A stretch of 45,118 bases of DNA from an uncultured Clostridia bacterium (GTDB taxonomy: Bacteria > Bacillota > Clostridia > Oscillospirales > Acutalibacteraceae): positions 1 to 45,118 of the forward strand of contig CALWIW010000017.1 in assembly GCA_944380855.1 (NCBI GenBank), read 5' to 3'. Positions 7,074 to 15,532 of this stretch are shown piece after piece. Each line of letters begins with the position of its first letter. Within the stretch, counting starts at the first letter, position 1. A program made the position numbers and the translations under genes. A model generated the notes under the pieces. The model searched no databases and had not been told where the DNA came from. It saw only the letters and a list, made by a program, of their open reading frames with translations.

Positions 7074-8216
7074 CTATTTGAGCCAGAGGAGATCGGTATC
7101 AGTTGCTAAGTTGTCTATGCCGTAGGTGATAAGCACTTGATCGGCGTTTTCGGATTCTATAAGCTCGGAAACAGAGCCTTTGTAGTATCTCATGTCAACC
7201 ATAACAATGTTTTTGTAGTTGTCAGCAAGGAAAGGCACAAGACAATGGGCAAAGCTGTCCTTAACAACAATCAATGTACCGTCAGGTGCATTTGTGTTTG
7301 TAATTCTTACAAAAGGCTGGTTGCCGTCAAGAAATACAGGGTACTTGTCTTCTTCGGTAAGATGTTCTTTATAAAAAAGGCTGTGGCTTTCTGTGGTTTT
7401 CTGACCCTCGGTTATTTCAACGGTGATATTTTCTTCTGTGTTGTCGGGATTTACCCAAAGCTGAATATCATCGGCAGGATTAAACCAATAGGCACTTCCC
7501 GAATAAGTGGTTCCGTAAAAGTCCTGGTAGGTTTCAACGGAGAACTGTTCCTCAGGAGTCGGAGTTATTGCCATGGAATTGCAAATAAGCTGATAGGCTC
7601 TGAATGCTCCAAGGCTTGTCCAGTGATGGTCAGTTTTATAGTAAAGCTGGTCCCCATTTTTGGTATATTCCTTAAATGGATTTAAAAGATTTACAAAATT
7701 AACATTGCTTTCTTTAAAGCTGTTTTCAAAGCTTTCAAAATATTTTTCATCTTCATAGGGCAGATGATTTAAAGGAAGCTTGTCGTTCATTATATAGCCT
7801 GTTGATGGTACTATAGTCATTGTAACGGGAACGTCAATTGATAAAGCAAAGTTTTTAATAATTTCCGTGTTTTCATCAAGTCGGTTGTCAATAGGATTTA
7901 AAGGCTCGTTAATAATATAGCCGTCACCGGAAAGGTATTTTCCCGAAACGCCGTTAAGTCCCTGGGCAAGATTTGCGTAGGCGTTAAGTCCCACAAAAAA
8001 CTGTCTGCCTGTCATATGGTCGGAAAGATACTTTTCAAAATCCTTGCCGAATTCTCCGCTTAAAAATGTTTCCACGGAAAGCTTGGGAAAGCTTGCAAGA
8101 TATCTTTTTTCGGAGGGGCTGTAGGCTTTCTTTGGAAGAAGCAAAAATGCGAATCCCATTGAAAAAATAAACAGCAGAAAAACTATCATAGGTGCGTATT
8201 TTTTTATTTTTTTCAT
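7074..8216 (-). CDS. DHHW-family exported protein, partner of the MBOAT O-acyltransferase
   Basis: A 380-residue protein with one N-terminal membrane anchor (residues ~8-28) and an extracytoplasmic SGNH/AlgX-like domain. The family name motif is present in YYKTDHHWTSLGAF (~195-208), and VKDSFAHCLVPFL near the C-terminus has the usual catalytic-Ser type segment. Such proteins work with an MBOAT acyltransferase to acylate (usually O-acetylate) a surface or secreted polysaccharide, as AlgX/AlgJ do for alginate. AAAGGAGG lies 8 bp before the ATG. It follows the MBOAT gene by 15 bp in the same operon. The polysaccharide substrate is unknown. Confidence 0.85.
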   Translation of the reverse strand: MKKIKKYAPMIVFLLFIFSMGFAFLLLPKKAYSPSEKRYLASFPKLSVETFLSGEFGKDFEKYLSDHMTGRQFFVGLNAYANLAQGLNGVSGKYLSGDGYIINEPLNPIDNRLDENTEIIKNFALSIDVPVTMTIVPSTGYIMNDKLPLNHLPYEDEKYFESFENSFKESNVNFVNLLNPFKEYTKNGDQLYYKTDHHWTSLGAFRAYQLICNSMAITPTPEEQFSVETYQDFYGTTYSGSAYWFNPADDIQLWVNPDNTEENITVEITEGQKTTESHSLFYKEHLTEEDKYPVFLDGNQPFVRITNTNAPDGTLIVVKDSFAHCLVPFLADNYKNIVMVDMRYYKGSVSELIESENADQVLITYGIDNLATDTDLLWLK

Positions 8217-8231
8217 AGCCTTGTCCTCCTT

Positions 8232-9626
8232 TTAAAATCTGAAATATAAGAACGGATTGTAGCTTTGATTTACAAGGGAAGCGGTGCATACAAACAAAGC
8301 CACAGCACAGAGAGCCGTTTCCGCAAGCCACATAAAACGCTTTTCCTTAAGCTTTTCGTAGAGATTCGAGAAAAGGGGAGTGCTTGCAACAGCCGCCGCA
8401 ATAAGCAATGGCAGATAAGCCAGTGTGTAATAAAGAGCGGTGCTTCCGATAATTCCGTTTGAAAATGTAAACATATTTCCAAGATATGCCATAAGTGCGT
8501 TCATATCCTCGAAATAGAACAGCACCCATCCGAGAATTATTATAAAGAGGGAATAAATATGGGAAACCCAGTTTGGAAGCTTTGCAAGTAATTTTCCTAA
8601 AAAGAATTTTTCAATTATAAGAATAATTCCGAAATACAATCCCCAAAGGATAAAGTTCATGGCGGCACCGTGCCAAAGTCCCGTTAAAAACCACACTATA
8701 AAAAGGTTTAAAATTTGACGGGGGATTCCTTTTCTGTTTCCGCCAAGGGGAATATAAACGTACTCTCTAAACCATGTTCCCAGGGAGATATGCCATCTTC
8801 TCCAAAACTCGGTTATTGTTTTTGAAATGTAGGGGTAATTAAAGTTTTTGAGAAATTCAAAGCCAAGCATATTACCAAGACCGCAGGCCATGTCGCTGTA
8901 GCCGCTGAAGTCGAAATAAATCTGGAAAGAATAGGCGATAATACCTACCCAGCTTCCCAAAATACCGTTGGCTTCTCCCGACTCACGGATACTGTCCCAA
9001 AGCAGACCCATTTGGTTTGCAATCAAAACCTTTTTGGCAAGTCCCACAAGGAAAACCTTTACGCCGTGGGTGAACTGCTCCATTGTTTCACGGCGGTGGT
9101 CAAGCTGGTAAGCAACGTCCTTGTACCGAACTATAGGACCCGCAATAAGCTGTGGGAACAAGGCAACATATGTTCCGAAAGAAATAATGTTTTTCTGTAC
9201 AGGAGAGTCGCCTCTGTATACGTCGATTGAATAGGACATAGTCTGGAATGTATAGAAGCTTATTCCTATGGGCAGAGGGATACTGAGGCTTGGTATGTTC
9301 AAAAACGGAAGCACGTTAAGGGTGTCCGCTATAAAGCCTGCGTATTTGAAAAATCCCAAAAGGGAAAGATTTATAACCGCAGATGAAACAACAAGTCCCT
9401 TGGCAAGCTTTTTGTTGGAACGGTATTTGTCTATAAAATATCCGTGAACATAATCCACAATGGTGGAAAAAATCATCAGAAGAACAAAAATCGGCTCGCC
9501 CCAACCGTAGAAAATAAGGTTTACAACAAACAAAAATAAGTTTCTGAACTTCCTGGGCGTTACATAATATACGAGCAAAACGAAAGGAAGATACAAAAAC
9601 AAGAACAAAAGACTGGAAAAAACCAA
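8232..9626 (-). CDS. MBOAT-family membrane O-acyltransferase (AlgI/DltB type)
   Basis: A polytopic membrane protein of ~464 residues with ten or more hydrophobic segments. It carries the MBOAT hallmark blocks FWRRWHISLGTWFREYVYIP and LTGLWHGAAMNFILWG; the His in WHG is the expected catalytic residue. It moves acyl groups across the membrane for O-acylation of polysaccharide, with the DHHW protein downstream as partner. The TTG at 9626 has AAGGAGG (9634-9640) 7 bp upstream and gives a start on a hydrophobic segment. The frame is open up to an ATG at 9686, but that one has no ribosome site. First gene of a two-gene operon. Confidence 0.88.
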   Translation of the reverse strand: MVFSSLLFLFLYLPFVLLVYYVTPRKFRNLFLFVVNLIFYGWGEPIFVLLMIFSTIVDYVHGYFIDKYRSNKKLAKGLVVSSAVINLSLLGFFKYAGFIADTLNVLPFLNIPSLSIPLPIGISFYTFQTMSYSIDVYRGDSPVQKNIISFGTYVALFPQLIAGPIVRYKDVAYQLDHRRETMEQFTHGVKVFLVGLAKKVLIANQMGLLWDSIRESGEANGILGSWVGIIAYSFQIYFDFSGYSDMACGLGNMLGFEFLKNFNYPYISKTITEFWRRWHISLGTWFREYVYIPLGGNRKGIPRQILNLFIVWFLTGLWHGAAMNFILWGLYFGIILIIEKFFLGKLLAKLPNWVSHIYSLFIIILGWVLFYFEDMNALMAYLGNMFTFSNGIIGSTALYYTLAYLPLLIAAAVASTPLFSNLYEKLKEKRFMWLAETALCAVALFVCTASLVNQSYNPFLYFRF

Positions 9627-9743
9627 AATATAACCTCCTTGCAATAATTTCAACTTATTATAAAACGGTTTTATTTCCGTATGCACATAAAAAATTTAAT
9701 GGTGCAGTTATAATTATATATATTTATTTGTTTTAGTCAATCA

Positions 9744-9794
9744 AAAACCCAAGGTTTAATTGTAAAATTTTTTACATATATCCTTGGGCTTTTT
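9744..9794 (-). terminator. Intrinsic terminator downstream of ttcA
   Basis: On the minus strand GCCCAAGG pairs with CCTTGGGTTTTT; an inner TGTAAAA/TTTTACA stem lies between. A T-run follows in either direction, so it could act on both strands. Confidence 0.75.
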
Positions 9795-9846
9795 GTTGGG
9801 TTTATTTCAATAAATGTTTTTTAAATAACCGGTAATTTTTAAAAAA

Positions 9847-10557
9847 TTACCAGCCGCTTATATGGGACTTTTCCATTGCAGAAATTATTTTTTGATTTAC
9901 CCCATTATATTCCGTGTTTAATTCCTCTAAAAGCTTTTTGGTTTCTTCTCTTTTTGTAACTCCATCGGCAGGGCAAAGGCTTTTTGATACGGGAAGCATA
10001 AGCCTTGAGGCAGTGTTTCTCACAATTCGCTCGGTACAGAAAATCATGGGTCTTATGAGATACAGCTCTCTTCGTGAAAGATAGCTTTTGGGACTGAAGC
10101 AGTCAATAGTTCCGCCGTTTAAAAGGTTCATAAGAAAGGTTTCCGCCGCGTCGTCCTGATGATGACCCAAGGCTATTTTATTACAGCCCATTTCCTTTGC
10201 GGTTCTGTGGAGAACACCTCTTCTCATTTTAGCACAAAGGGAACAGGGATTTTTTTCTTTTCTTGTTTCAAAAATAATGTGATAAAGCTCGGTAGGCTCT
10301 ATTCTGTATTCCACATCTAAATTTCGGCACAGTTCCTTTATGCCCTCGTAATTGCCGGGCTTATTGTAAAACATTGGGTCGGCGGTTATGGCTTTAACGG
10401 TAAATTTTTTGGGATAAAATTTTGACAAAAGAGCAAGTCCCTGCAAAAGTACAAGGCTGTCCTTTCCTCCGGAAACGCCTACCGCCACAACGTCGTTTTC
10501 CTCTATCATATTGTATTTGTCAACTGCGGCACGCATAAGACTGAGTATTTGTTTCAT
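9847..10557 (-). CDS. ttcA: TtcA-family tRNA 2-thiolation protein
   Basis: A 236-residue PP-loop ATPase of the TtcA/TtuA group, which adenylates and thiolates tRNA (2-thiocytidine-32 in E. coli TtcA) using an Fe-S cluster. The PP-loop is SGGKDS (29-34), followed by the Cys pair CSLC (105, 108) and a third conserved Cys at 195 (SLCPADG) that would hold the cluster; GHHQDDAAET is the family's second motif. It is shorter than the E. coli protein (~311), as is usual in Firmicutes. AAGGAG lies just before the ATG. Monocistronic between two terminators. The exact tRNA position modified is inferred from the family. Confidence 0.85.
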   Translation of the reverse strand: MKQILSLMRAAVDKYNMIEENDVVAVGVSGGKDSLVLLQGLALLSKFYPKKFTVKAITADPMFYNKPGNYEGIKELCRNLDVEYRIEPTELYHIIFETRKEKNPCSLCAKMRRGVLHRTAKEMGCNKIALGHHQDDAAETFLMNLLNGGTIDCFSPKSYLSRRELYLIRPMIFCTERIVRNTASRLMLPVSKSLCPADGVTKREETKKLLEELNTEYNGVNQKIISAMEKSHISGW

Positions 10558-10621
10558 AAGCTCTCCTTAAAGATTTTTTTATATTTTAACATAGTATTAT
10601 TCTAAAATAAATATTTTAAGA

Positions 10622-10656
10622 ATAAAAAATCACCGCCTGTTTTGGGCAGTGATTTT
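10622..10656 (-). terminator. Intrinsic terminator between degV and ttcA
   Basis: AAAATCAC...GTGATTTT (10626-10633 with 10649-10656) with an inner GCC/GGC; on the minus strand the T-run is TTTTTT. Confidence 0.75.
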
Positions 10657-10681
10657 ATCATTTATTAATGTAAACGGAGTA

Positions 10682-10772
10682 TAGCAAAAGTTGTGCAAAA
10701 ATTTTGGGATTCCAAAGGGACGACTGTCCCTTTGGCTGGTGGTTTGGAGGACAGCGTCCTCCAAGGGTTTTA
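10682..10772 (+). repeat. Dispersed multi-hairpin repeat, short copy B
   Basis: Same two hairpins as copy A (CCAAAGGGAC/GTCCCTTTGG and TTGGAGGAC/GTCCTCCAA), followed by a GGGTTTTAAAATATG tail that starts like the longer copies (GGTCTTAAAAT) and then diverges. It lies downstream of the degV gene. Confidence 0.85.
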
Positions 10773-10797
10773 AAATATGAAAAAGAACCGGTAAATT

Positions 10798-11667
10798 TTA
10801 ACGCTGAGAACCCACAAAGAACAGAGCGACAGTTCCTGCTCCCGAATGTGTTCCGATAGACGTTCCGATAAAGTTAATATAAAAATTCTTAAATCCTAAT
10901 TTATCCTTTATCTGTTTTTTTACATACTCGGCGTCTTCAATGCAGTCACCGTGAGAGATAAAAACATAACCGCTTTTTTCCGAGGTAACTTTTTCTTCCA
11001 TCATTTTAACAAGGCTGTCTAAAGACTGCTTTCTTCCTCTTACCTTAGAAACAGGAATAAGATGTCCCTCGTTGTCAACGTGCAAAACAGGCTTTATGCC
11101 CAAAGCACTTCCCAGTATTGCGGAGGTTGCGGAAATTCTTCCGCCTCTCTTTAAATGGAAAAGGTCGTTTACGGTAAACCAATGGCAGATGTTAAGCTTG
11201 TTATCCTCAACCCACTTTGCGTTTTCCTCAATAGAAAGACCCTCTTTTCTTTTTTCACAGGCAAGAATAACCAAAAGTCCCTGACCCATTGAGGCACAAA
11301 GGGAGTCTACAGTCAAAAATTTTCTTTCGGGATATTTTTCCATAAGCTCAGAAGCTGCCATATTGGCGTTTAAATATGTGCAGCTCAAACCTGAGGAAAA
11401 GGCTATATATAAAACGTCCTTTCCATCTTTGAGATACTGTTCTGCTTTTTCAACAAAGTCGGCAGGGTTCGGTGCGGCGGTTTTTGCCTCTTTTCCTTCT
11501 CTCTGATATTTGTAAAAATCACTGATTTTCATTTCTCTTTCGTCGGGATAACCCATATACTGTTTGCCGTCAACATAAAAAGGCATGGGAAGAATTTCTA
11601 TATCCCATTTTTTAATCATCTCCGGGGAAAGGTCACAGTTGCTGTCTGTAAGAATAACATAGCTCAT
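10798..11667 (-). CDS. DegV-family fatty-acid-binding protein
   Basis: A 289-residue DegV protein. The family binds a fatty acid between two alpha/beta domains and in several Firmicutes delivers it to the FakA kinase. Visible blocks are the N-terminal VILTDSNCDL, TAAPNPADF, FSSGLSCTYLNA (ligand-contacting Ser/Thr region), a central KRGGRISA, and a C-terminal GTSIGTHSGAGTVALFF. The start at 11667 (MSYVIL) has AAGGAG 9 bp upstream; a longer frame from 11724 has no ribosome site and adds non-conserved residues. No fakA is nearby, so the partner kinase would be elsewhere. Confidence 0.9.
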   Translation of the reverse strand: MSYVILTDSNCDLSPEMIKKWDIEILPMPFYVDGKQYMGYPDEREMKISDFYKYQREGKEAKTAAPNPADFVEKAEQYLKDGKDVLYIAFSSGLSCTYLNANMAASELMEKYPERKFLTVDSLCASMGQGLLVILACEKRKEGLSIEENAKWVEDNKLNICHWFTVNDLFHLKRGGRISATSAILGSALGIKPVLHVDNEGHLIPVSKVRGRKQSLDSLVKMMEEKVTSEKSGYVFISHGDCIEDAEYVKKQIKDKLGFKNFYINFIGTSIGTHSGAGTVALFFVGSQR

Positions 11668-11858
11668 TATATTTTCTCCTTTTTGTATTATCTGAAATAA
11701 ACTCACACATTCACTAAAAACCAATAGGGTTAATGGTGTTTCTTATGTAATTTTAACCTATATTGCCGCAAGTATATTTCTAATAAAGAAATTACGTTAT
11801 TTTTTACTCTGTTAACACATATATATGAAAGAGTTTCGGACAATATGGGGGAAATTTT

Positions 11859-13388
11859 ATGAAAAAAAAGCTGTTCCTTAAAAATGCCCTTGTGCTTACG
11901 GCAATTACTCTTGTAACAAGGTCTTTGGGAATTTTTTTCAGAATTTATATATCGGGAAAAATAGGTGCCGAGGGCATAGGCCTTATGGGTCTTGCAATGA
12001 CTGTTTATGCCTTCAGTGCCACCTTTGCCACCTCGGGTATCTCTCTTACGGTTACAAGGCTTGTCACCGATACCCTGGCAAGAAACAATAAATCGGGGGC
12101 TTTGTTTGCGGTAAAACGATGTGTGGCTTTTTCCGTTATAATGTCAACGGCAGTAGGCATTTGTCTTTTTTTCTTTGCAGAGGATATAGGTATATATTTT
12201 TTAAACGACGGCAGAAGTGTTTTGTCCCTTAAAGTATTGTCCGCAAGCCTGCCCTTTATGGCGGCTTCCTCCTGTCTGAGAGGTTATTTTTTTGCAAGGC
12301 GGCAGGGGATAAAGACAGCCCTGGAACAGCTTTTGGAGCAGGTCTGCGAAATAGGCGTTTTTATGACTGTAAGTCTTAGGTTTCTTCCCATGGGGCTGGA
12401 ATACGCCTGCTGCGGAGTAGTTTTGGGAACAACTCTTGCAGAATTTTTCTCTTTTTTATTTTCTCTTGCTTTATACATACATGATGTCAAACGCCTTGGG
12501 GAAAAAAGCGAAAGAATACCCGGTTTTTTGAGAAAATCCCTTGCTATCGGAACTCCTGTTACACTTTCTTCCTGTCTGCGTTCGGGTCTTTCCATGGGCG
12601 AAAATGTTTTGATACCCTATGGTCTGAAAAAATACGGAGCGGACAGCAAGACAGCTTTGGGAGAATACGGAAAAATCACGGGAATGGCTATGCCGGTTCT
12701 TATTTTTCCAAACGTTTTTCTTTACAGCTTTGCCATGCTTATGATACCGGAAATGAGCGAAGCCAAAATATCGGGAAACAATAAATCAATCAGCAGAATG
12801 GCACAGCGTGTTATGAAGTTTTCTCTTTTGTTTTCCATATGCACAGCCACATTGTTTTTGTTTTTCGGCGACGATATTGCGTCTCTTATTTACGGTGACA
12901 AAAACATAGGAATTTTTATAAAAATCCTTGCCCCGTTAATTCCTCTTTTGTACCTTGACCAGGTGGTGGACGGAATGTTAAAGGGTCTTAACGAACAGCT
13001 TCATTATCTCATGTATAATATTATCGACTCGGTGACAAGAGTTATTCTCACCTTTACATTGCTCCCGTTTATGGGAACAAAAGGAGTTATTGTGGTTTAT
13101 TACGTAAGTGCGATACTCAATTCGGGACTAAGCACCTTAAGGCTTATAAAGGTTGCAAATATTGATATGAAAATATTTCAGTGGATAATATTGCCTTTAA
13201 TTTTCGGAGTTGTTTCCGGCAGTGTGTCAGTCCTGCTTTTGCCGTCTTACAGCGAAAACGACTTTTTTCTGACAGCTACCAAGTGCGTATTGTTTATATG
13301 TGTTTACGTATTTTTGATTTTTCTAAAGGATTTTTTAAAAAAGCTTTTTTCTGAAAAAACAAAAGAAAAAGGAGCGTATCAAAGGTAA
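11859..13388 (+). CDS. SpoVB/MurJ-like polysaccharide flippase (MOP superfamily)
   Basis: A 509-residue integral membrane protein with about 14 predicted helices. Its N-terminus (NALVLTAITLVTRSLGIFFR) is typical of SpoVB/RfbX-type members of the MOP flippase superfamily, which move lipid-linked cell-wall precursors across the membrane. SpoVB itself acts in spore cortex synthesis. GGGGGAAA precedes the ATG. The 3' end carries a hairpin serving the opposite strand. Whether this copy acts in sporulation or in capsule export cannot be told. It is transcribed away from degV. The 190-bp gap upstream (11668-11858) is AT-rich, with no promoter I would defend. Confidence 0.8.
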   Translation: MKKKLFLKNALVLTAITLVTRSLGIFFRIYISGKIGAEGIGLMGLAMTVYAFSATFATSGISLTVTRLVTDTLARNNKSGALFAVKRCVAFSVIMSTAVGICLFFFAEDIGIYFLNDGRSVLSLKVLSASLPFMAASSCLRGYFFARRQGIKTALEQLLEQVCEIGVFMTVSLRFLPMGLEYACCGVVLGTTLAEFFSFLFSLALYIHDVKRLGEKSERIPGFLRKSLAIGTPVTLSSCLRSGLSMGENVLIPYGLKKYGADSKTALGEYGKITGMAMPVLIFPNVFLYSFAMLMIPEMSEAKISGNNKSISRMAQRVMKFSLLFSICTATLFLFFGDDIASLIYGDKNIGIFIKILAPLIPLLYLDQVVDGMLKGLNEQLHYLMYNIIDSVTRVILTFTLLPFMGTKGVIVVYYVSAILNSGLSTLRLIKVANIDMKIFQWIILPLIFGVVSGSVSVLLLPSYSENDFFLTATKCVLFICVYVFLIFLKDFLKKLFSEKTKEKGAYQR

Positions 13389-13396
13389 AAAATTTT
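13366..13396 (-). terminator. Intrinsic terminator of the lipoprotein gene, overlapping the flippase 3' end
   Basis: GGAGCGTATCAAAGG (13371-13385) pairs imperfectly with CCTTTAATACGCCCC around 13397-13411. On the minus strand the stem is followed by TTTTTCTTTT, which lies inside the flippase coding sequence. Confidence 0.7.
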
Positions 13397-13424
13397 CCTT
13401 TAATACGCCCCGAAATGTTTAATA

Positions 13425-13994
13425 TCAGCTTTCTCTTACAGTTTCCTTATTTTTGTAATTTATATTGGGTACACCGGCTGTTAAATCGTGGGTCACTGTA
13501 AGTTCATAATCATGTATTTCCGGAGCAGAGATCTGCTCGTCATCAGTGCTGTCCGTCAAATACACATCTAAAGAAAATTTAATAATATTTCCGTCAACAG
13601 AAATACCGTCCTCGTGGCGGTATATTGCTTTTGAATCTGACGCAAGGGTAACCTTACCGTTACCGTATTTGCTGACGGTAAAAATCGTTGAGGAATTTCC
13701 GTCACTTGTGTCCTGTGCAACCGCCGCCAAAAGCAGATAAGAGCTTTCGTCTGTATTTTCGGCATAGTCCAAAATCCTGTATTGCGGATTTTTCTCGGAA
13801 AACGTGTCAAAAAATTCCTTTACAATATCCTCACTGTTTTCGGTTTCCTGAGTGTTTTCCGTGCTGTCTGACGTTGCGGTATCTGTTTTTCCGGTGCTGT
13901 CGGTAACATTGGGTTTTGTAGTTTCATTGCCGCAGCTGCAAAATATTAGTACCAAGGTGATTAACACGAAAACCAATAATTTCTTATTCTTCAT
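13425..13994 (-). CDS. Putative lipoprotein of unknown function
   Basis: A 189-residue protein with a lipoprotein-like signal: MKNKK, a hydrophobic stretch, then IFCSCGN with a Cys that could be lipidated. A Ser/Thr/Asp-rich linker (~26-55) precedes a compact domain with alternating strands (YRILDYAE, YLLLAAVAQ, IIKFSLDVYL). I do not recognise the family. AGGAG lies 6 bp before the ATG at 13994; the frame stays open to 14015 without a better start. Convergent with the flippase gene. Confidence 0.7.
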   Translation of the reverse strand: MKNKKLLVFVLITLVLIFCSCGNETTKPNVTDSTGKTDTATSDSTENTQETENSEDIVKEFFDTFSEKNPQYRILDYAENTDESSYLLLAAVAQDTSDGNSSTIFTVSKYGNGKVTLASDSKAIYRHEDGISVDGNIIKFSLDVYLTDSTDDEQISAPEIHDYELTVTHDLTAGVPNINYKNKETVRES

Positions 13995-14057
13995 AATAAG
14001 CTCCTGCAAATTCATAATATCAAACCATATATTATAACACTTATATATTAAGTTAAA

Positions 14058-14639
14058 TTAACTCACAGAAACTACCTTAAAATGTACAGAATCCTTTATT
14101 GGTGCAGACGAGGAATTCAAATTCTTATACTCATAAAAAATATTCTCAGGGTTGCTATCCATATAAACTTCGTACTTAAGTCTACCTGTTGTCACAGCAG
14201 CAGGGATATAAGCGTTTACACGTTGAAAAGTTCCTGGGGCTACAACATATGAACATCCAGAAGAAGTACCTTGTACCCAAGTTCTCGAAACAGATAGTTC
14301 AACTCCAAGCTCTCTACCTACTGTAGCAATGACAACACTAGCTTCAGTAGAAAAATTAGCGTGTCCAGCAATAGAAGCGGTAGTTGAGCCACTATTTGAA
14401 AAAGTATATTCAATAGTCAAAGGTTGAGTGCCTTGAGAATTATCGCCAGAAGCAAATCCAACATATGTATGATCATAATCTATGCTCATATGATTGGGTT
14501 CGTATCCTATACATTTTCTTATAAAAATCCCATTTGGTTGAATTTGTTCTGTTTCTGTTGCTGAAACTGTTACACATATCATTGAAAAAATAACTAATGT
14601 TAAAAAAATAGAAATTGATTTTTGAAATTTATTATTCAT
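14058..14639 (-). CDS. Secreted protein of unknown function
   Basis: A 193-residue protein with a clear Sec signal peptide: MNNKFQK, a hydrophobic core (8-25) and VSA as cleavage motif near residue 27. The mature part is rich in Ser, Thr, Val and short beta-strands, with two Cys that could form a disulphide (KCIGYEP and SSGCSY). The run from TIEYTFSNSG to YIPAAVTTGR looks like an all-beta sandwich. The overall look is loosely like beta-pore or jelly-roll secreted proteins, but that is only an impression. Codon use is far more AT-rich (many ATA, ACA, TCA) than the neighbours, suggesting recent acquisition. Upstream DNA 14640-14890 is extremely AT-rich and holds no other gene. Confidence 0.75.
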   Translation of the reverse strand: MNNKFQKSISIFLTLVIFSMICVTVSATETEQIQPNGIFIRKCIGYEPNHMSIDYDHTYVGFASGDNSQGTQPLTIEYTFSNSGSTTASIAGHANFSTEASVVIATVGRELGVELSVSRTWVQGTSSGCSYVVAPGTFQRVNAYIPAAVTTGRLKYEVYMDSNPENIFYEYKNLNSSSAPIKDSVHFKVVSVS

Positions 14640-14890
14640 AACATTTTACCTTTTAATAAAATTATTAATATTAATTAAGTTAAAATTAAATAATTTTATT
14701 AAATCTCCTTTCAATAATTTTGTAAATTACAAAATAATAATACAAAGTTTACAATAAAATAATTGTATTTATAGAAATTAAATTTACATATTGAACATGT
14801 GTATCACATTCTTTCATGAATTCTATATGATAATTCTAACATAATATATTAATAATGTCAATGTTTTTTATTATATTTATATTAAAATTT
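14640..14890. other. AT-rich gene-free stretch
   Basis: Almost pure A/T runs, with no open frame, clear promoter or repeat that I can support. It probably holds the promoter of the secreted-protein gene. The base composition is like that gene's and unlike the rest of the window. Confidence 0.5.
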
Positions 14891-14894
14891 AAAA

Positions 14895-14930
14895 ACAAAA
14901 AACCGAAAGAATTTTGTTCTTTCGGTTTAA
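14895..14930 (-). terminator. Intrinsic terminator of the tRNA operon
   Basis: AAACCGAAAGAA (14900-14911) pairs perfectly with TTCTTTCGGTTT (14917-14928). On the minus strand TTTTTTGTTTTT follows, ~40 bp past the last tRNA. Confidence 0.9.
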
Positions 14931-14967
14931 ATTCACATATTTATTATATAAATAAAATAAAGATTTC

Positions 14968-15055
14968 TGGTGCTGGTGACCGGACTTGAACCGGTACGGA
15001 TTATTAGTCCGAGGGATTTTAAGTCCCTTGTGTCTGCCTATTCCACCACACCAGC
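14968..15055 (-). tRNA. tRNA-Leu (UAA)
   Basis: An 88-base class II tRNA with encoded CCA. Acceptor GCTGGTG/CACCAGC with discriminator A, a variable arm with TCGGACTAATAATCCG, and TTCAAGT in the T loop. The anticodon stem GGGA/TCCC holds the loop CTTAAAA, giving anticodon TAA (Leu). Last of three tRNAs in the transcript. Confidence 0.96.
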
Positions 15056-15072
15056 AGATCATAAAATCAAAA

Positions 15073-15147
15073 TGGTGACCCGGACGAGAATCGAACTCGT
15101 GTTACCGCCGTGAAAGGGCGGTGTCTTGACCGCTTGACCACCGGGCC
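15073..15147 (-). tRNA. tRNA-Glu (UUC)
   Basis: 75 bases with encoded CCA. Acceptor GGCCCGG/CCGGGTC, anticodon stem CCGCC/GGCGG with loop CTTTCAC giving anticodon TTC, and T arm ACGAG-TTCGATT-CTCGT. Middle gene of the tRNA operon. Confidence 0.97.
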
Positions 15148-15151
15148 GTAT

Positions 15152-15228
15152 TGGTAGCGGAAATAGGACTTGAACCTACGACACTTCGGGTATGAACCGA
15201 ATGCTCTAGCCAACTGAGCTATTCCGCC
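15152..15228 (-). tRNA. tRNA-Met (CAU), elongator type
   Basis: 77 bases with encoded CCA. Acceptor GGCGGAA/TTCCGCT and anticodon stem TTCGG/CCGAA with loop TTCATAC (anticodon CAT). It lacks the three G-C pairs in the anticodon stem and the 1-72 mismatch of initiator tRNA. It resembles elongator Met more than the lysidine-modified Ile tRNA, though the latter cannot be fully excluded. First of the three tRNAs. Confidence 0.93.
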
Positions 15229-15267
15229 ATTTGTCATCCGCTGCACTTGACAACGTCAACAATTCGA

Positions 15268-15296
15268 ATTATACACTATCAAAAATGTTTTGTCAA
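15268..15296 (-). promoter_or_regulatory. Consensus promoter of the tRNA operon
   Basis: On the minus strand TTGACA (15296-15291), a 17-bp spacer, then TATAAT (15273-15268): a perfect vegetative promoter ~40 bp before tRNA-Met. Confidence 0.93.
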
Positions 15297-15532
15297 TAGT
15301 TTTTTTAATTTTTTTATTTTTAATCAGACAGATAGATTATCTTTTATTTAGGGCGACTCTTTTTGATTTGACGGAAATACATCTATTTATAATTTAACTT
15401 ACGTATTTAGTATGGTAAAACTTTATTATTAATTCTTAAAATACACACCCTTTTAAGATGGGCTTTTTGTATCCCAAAAAAACCAAATTTGCATATCATG
15501 TATTGAGCCATAGTTTGCAAAGGAGGGCGTCT

